Below, piece after piece: positions 5,450 through 7,536 of a DNA stretch of 7,536 bases. The position numbers and the translations under genes were made by a program. Numbering within the stretch: position 1 is the stretch's first letter; each line of letters begins with the position of its first letter. Location: contig WJOQ01000102.1 of NCBI GenBank assembly GCA_009618505.1, positions 1-7,536 of the forward strand, read 5' to 3'. The stretch comes from Clostridia bacterium (GTDB taxonomy: Bacteria > Aerophobota > Aerophobia > Aerophobales > AE-B3A). A model generated the notes under the pieces. It did no database searches and was not told the DNA's origin. It was given only the letters and a program-made list of their open reading frames with translations.

Positions 5450-7039
5450 TTAACCTATTTTTCTCAAAACCAGGACCCAGTCACTACTATGAGAGGATTC
5501 TGTCTGGAATTTTACCTTGTTTTTCCTTATCTCTTTCTGCGCTTTTGACACCTCTCCAGTCCGTGGATCATACCAGAGGCTCTCAAATTCTCTTGCATTA
5601 GGAAGGTTCAATATAACACTTCCACCAACGGGTAGGTACAGAAGAACAGCATCTCCTTGCCCAGTAGAGATACAGAGGGGTTTGGTACCGAACTTGTATC
5701 GCACAGACTGATCTATAATCCGGGAATCCGGCTTGAAGCGATGGAATTCTACCGTATTTGTAAAGAAATTCTTCAATGTAAGTAAATATTTCATGCCCTC
5801 CTGATCCTCATCGGGAATCCACCATGGTCCCCAGGTATTCTCAAATCCATGGATTATTCCGGTACCAGAAAAAGCACCTCTCCAGGCTCCCCGCCGGGTA
5901 TGCTCTGGATCCATATGCTCGTGACTCGGGATCTTGAGTTCAAGACCGGGGTTGCGCTCATACCCGTATTCTGCAAAAATGCAGGATCCCTCCCACTCTT
6001 TTAAGCTGGAGGAGATCTTACCCTCAATCCCGGCTGCTAACCAGGCATCATCTTTTCCTCGTGTTCCCCAGGTCTGAAACATGACAAGGTCTATTACTCC
6101 TGGTGCCCTCTTGAACCTTTTCGCAAATGGAGGATCCTCGGGCCCGTTATGGACAGCCACAGGATGTCCATGGGGGGCAATATTTTTGACAAACCTTCCT
6201 GTACGTATGGCCCAAAGGTCTGCCTCGGGCTTGTAGTGCCAGTCACCATTTGGGTAGTACTCGTACTCATTCATTAAAGTCCAGATATACACACTGTTGA
6301 AGGCGTCATACCTTGCAATAAGGTACCTCATCCATAATTCCTCGTATTCCGGGATAAAGACATTTCGGGCATTGAATGGGTATTCGAATCCCCAGCCCTC
6401 CATAATCATCTCAAATCCAATTCCCAATTCTTCGGCCAGGCCCACAACTTTATCCACCGTTTGGAAATACTCAAGATTGAAACGGTCAAAAACTGGTTTC
6501 TGAGGTGAGCCGCGCCAGGGCCAGGTTGAACGGACTTGCCAATCGTTGTATCCCTCCGGAGGATGGAAGAGGCTGACCGGAAGCCTAACTCTGATAAGAT
6601 TGAATCCCTGCTGGGCACGGCGCTTCAATACACCTTCCACATCCAGACCACAGTAGGCTACACCGAACAGGTTGTATATGGTATCGCCAAAGACAAAAGA
6701 GGGCTCACCGGATTCATATTCAAGCCCCCAATATTTCCCTGGACAGGTCTTCAGAAATCCTCGTACTGGTTTGTCTGGTTCCACAACCTCGAACTGAGCG
6801 GTAGAGGAGAGGTCCGGATCAGAAACCCGGGTTGAAGTCTTGTAGGACCAGGCGCCTACCTCATTGGGGGAAAATCTTACCTTCCAAACGCTATCCCCAT
6901 CATAGAAACCTGGCATCACATACTCTTTCCCTGAAGGGGATATGAAACTACAGTTAAACTCTACATCAAGAAATGGGTTCTCATACTTCTTTCTGGTTTT
7001 AAGCTTCAGTTCCAAGACAGATCTTCTTTTGATAGGCAA
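5450..7039 (-). CDS. Putative glycoside hydrolase with DUF5060 N-terminal domain and DUF4038-like TIM barrel
   Basis: A 529-residue protein with three regions. Residues about 8-90 form a beta-rich DUF5060-like domain (YENPFLDVEFNC, FYDGDSVWKVRF, NEVGAWSY). Residues about 100-430 form a (beta/alpha)8 barrel with the opening FVFGDTIYNLF, RAQQGFNLIRVRL and FEMIMEGWGF. The carboxyl-terminal 100 residues look like a beta-sandwich (DAVLLYLPVGGSVIL, ending DWVLVLRKIG). In the clan GH-A style, likely acid/base and nucleophile are Glu258 (WTLMNEYEY) and Glu357 (FAEYGYE), each ending a barrel strand. Aromatics near the mouth (WGPWWIPD, FQTWG) fit sugar binding. There is no signal peptide, so it acts inside the cell, probably on imported oligosaccharides or glycosides. 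The start is a TTG at 7039 with a strong GGGAGGG 7 bases upstream. It is first in its unit, behind a SorC-type operator. Specificity is unknown. Confidence 0.88.
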   Translation of the reverse strand: MPIKRRSVLELKLKTRKKYENPFLDVEFNCSFISPSGKEYVMPGFYDGDSVWKVRFSPNEVGAWSYKTSTRVSDPDLSSTAQFEVVEPDKPVRGFLKTCPGKYWGLEYESGEPSFVFGDTIYNLFGVAYCGLDVEGVLKRRAQQGFNLIRVRLPVSLFHPPEGYNDWQVRSTWPWRGSPQKPVFDRFNLEYFQTVDKVVGLAEELGIGFEMIMEGWGFEYPFNARNVFIPEYEELWMRYLIARYDAFNSVYIWTLMNEYEYYPNGDWHYKPEADLWAIRTGRFVKNIAPHGHPVAVHNGPEDPPFAKRFKRAPGVIDLVMFQTWGTRGKDDAWLAAGIEGKISSSLKEWEGSCIFAEYGYERNPGLELKIPSHEHMDPEHTRRGAWRGAFSGTGIIHGFENTWGPWWIPDEDQEGMKYLLTLKNFFTNTVEFHRFKPDSRIIDQSVRYKFGTKPLCISTGQGDAVLLYLPVGGSVILNLPNAREFESLWYDPRTGEVSKAQKEIRKNKVKFQTESSHSSDWVLVLRKIG

Positions 7040-7060
7040 TTTATATCCCTCCCTTACTCT

Positions 7061-7091
7061 CTCGACTTTGAGTATTTTCTCAGAAAGTGAA
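7061..7091 (-). promoter_or_regulatory. Putative tandem operator in front of the glycoside hydrolase
   Basis: On the minus strand: TTCACTTTCTGAG (7091-7079), 6 bases, then CTCAAAGTCGAG (7072-7061). It is the counterpart of the site at 3966-3996, with identical spacing. Across the surrounding 44 bases (7057-7100 against 3962-4005) I count 39 identities, although the coding sequences that follow are unrelated. It again begins about 15 bases downstream of the -10 element, consistent with repression by the same SorC protein. Confidence 0.7.
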
Positions 7092-7105
7092 CATAATCTT
7101 GTTGT

Positions 7106-7133
7106 AGTATAGTCAAAAAATTCTGAGTGTCAA
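7106..7133 (-). promoter_or_regulatory. Sigma-70-type promoter of the glycoside hydrolase unit
   Basis: TTGACA (7133-7128), a 16-base spacer, TATACT (7111-7106) on the minus strand. The predicted transcript start is near 7098-7100, with a leader of about 60 bases to the TTG at 7039. Confidence 0.78.
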
Positions 7134-7216
7134 GGAGGCGCTTCTCTTTTTCTTTTCTGAAAAATTGAAAATTGACGCTGACTTTGGGTTCTCAGTACGA
7201 AAACAGATTCAAATAA

Positions 7217-7396
7217 GAAGCTAGCCATGCAAGTGGCCATAGGGGCATCCTGGATATAAAAACCAAGGGAAGAGAATATTTTCCAGGGATAGGGCAGTTA
7301 AATCCCGATAGAGTAGCTCAAGGGATGGACAAAGCAGGACTTAAACATAAACCTGTAATTGGAATCATAGGGGACTCCACTAAATTAACCATTTAA
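7217..7396 (+). pseudogene. Possible gene fragment, perhaps the C-terminal part of a TIM-barrel sugar isomerase
   Basis: The plus strand is open for 59 codons between stops at 7214 and 7394, without a plausible start codon or Shine-Dalgarno site. The translation looks coding: ILDIKTKGREYFPGIGQLNP, then DRVAQGMDKAGLKHKPVIGI. It loosely follows the 'HxHxKD...GxGxxDxxxxxxxLxxxGYxGxxxxE' end of xylose-isomerase-like barrels, and lines up with the HLKDT...IGKGIIDY...SIEL stretch of the TIM-barrel protein encoded at 154-996. The reading dissolves into an AT-rich repeat tract after GDS. It could be a fossil, the end of a rearranged gene, or chance. It is the only gene-like sequence in the 400 bases right of the promoter, and the only one on this strand. 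Confidence 0.35.
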
Positions 7397-7415
7397 CCAA
7401 ACTAACCAGTTAACT
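7384..7415. repeat. Degenerate tandem repeat of a TTAACC/CTAACC unit
   Basis: Four consecutive short units, attaacc, atttaacc, aaactaacc and agttaact, give an irregular period of 7-9 bases. They directly follow the plus-strand fragment and overlap its stop codon. Such low-complexity tracts mark non-coding spacer; no function is assigned. Confidence 0.5.
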
Positions 7416-7493
7416 AAAAACACTATAAAATTGAGAACAGCGCTCGTTTAAAGCGTCTATGAATAGTAATGCGTCGTGCGTGATACCTATTGC

Positions 7494-7528
7494 GCAATAC
7501 GACATACGATATACGCAATACGAGATTA
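7494..7528. repeat. Degenerate heptad tandem repeat
   Basis: Five consecutive 7-base units, gcaatac, gacatac, gatatac, gcaatac and gagatta, reach to within 8 bases of the right edge and may continue beyond it. The bases between the two repeat tracts (7416-7493) hold no gene that I can see. Confidence 0.6.
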
Positions 7529-7536
7529 TCCTGAAG

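Noticed and set aside
7441..7460. Small inverted repeat cgct...agcg as a hairpin or attachment site
   Set aside because: The four-base arms are too short to distinguish from chance, and no matching copy is seen elsewhere in the window.
7494..7528. Heptad repeats as a CRISPR array
   Set aside because: The units are 7 bases, contiguous and degenerate, with no unique spacers and no cas genes nearby.

Overview
The window is bacterial. It has Shine-Dalgarno sequences of the AGGAGG type, two well-formed sigma-70-type promoters, and tightly packed same-strand genes with GTG and TTG starts. Base composition is moderately AT-rich by eye. Nothing fixes the lineage. The mix of a SorC-type regulator, a DUF5060/DUF4038-type glycoside hydrolase and assorted sugar-acid enzymes fits an uncultivated, plant- or detritus-polysaccharide-degrading anaerobe, but that is inference.

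All intact genes lie on the minus strand and form two consecutive transcription units, read right to left. Unit A starts at a promoter at 7106-7133. It encodes a 529-aa putative glycoside hydrolase (7039-5450), then a 'graveyard' (5430-5150) with short relics of an L-fucose-isomerase-like gene and an FGGY sugar kinase, then a D-2-hydroxyacid dehydrogenase (5130-4069). Unit B starts at a promoter at 4011-4038. It encodes a SorC-family regulator (3939-3001), a nucleoside-hydrolase-like protein (2936-2013), a relic of a second glycoside hydrolase (2035-1815), an amidohydrolase (1765-1013), a xylose-isomerase-like TIM-barrel protein (996-154), and the first 41 codons of a Rossmann-fold dehydrogenase that runs off the left edge (124-1).

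The two promoters are near copies. Each has TTGACA, a 16-bp spacer and TATAAT or TATACT, followed by a conserved block of about 44 bp. That block carries two tandem palindromes of YTCAA/TTGAG half-sites just downstream of the predicted start of transcription. The simplest reading is that the SorC regulator represses its own unit and the glycoside hydrolase unit, and is released by a (phospho)sugar derived from the substrate.

Together the genes look like a catabolic cassette. A glycosidase releases a sugar, an isomerase and kinase (now broken here) would process it, and dehydrogenase, amidohydrolase and TIM-barrel enzymes would handle sugar acids or lactones. Three relics keep recognisable 5' ends but have lost most of their interior, so the locus appears to be losing sugar-processing steps while keeping its regulation. 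Assembly collapse must be excluded.

The right end (7140-7536) has no intact gene. It holds a possible plus-strand gene fragment (7217-7396) followed by degenerate short-period repeats reaching almost to the edge.
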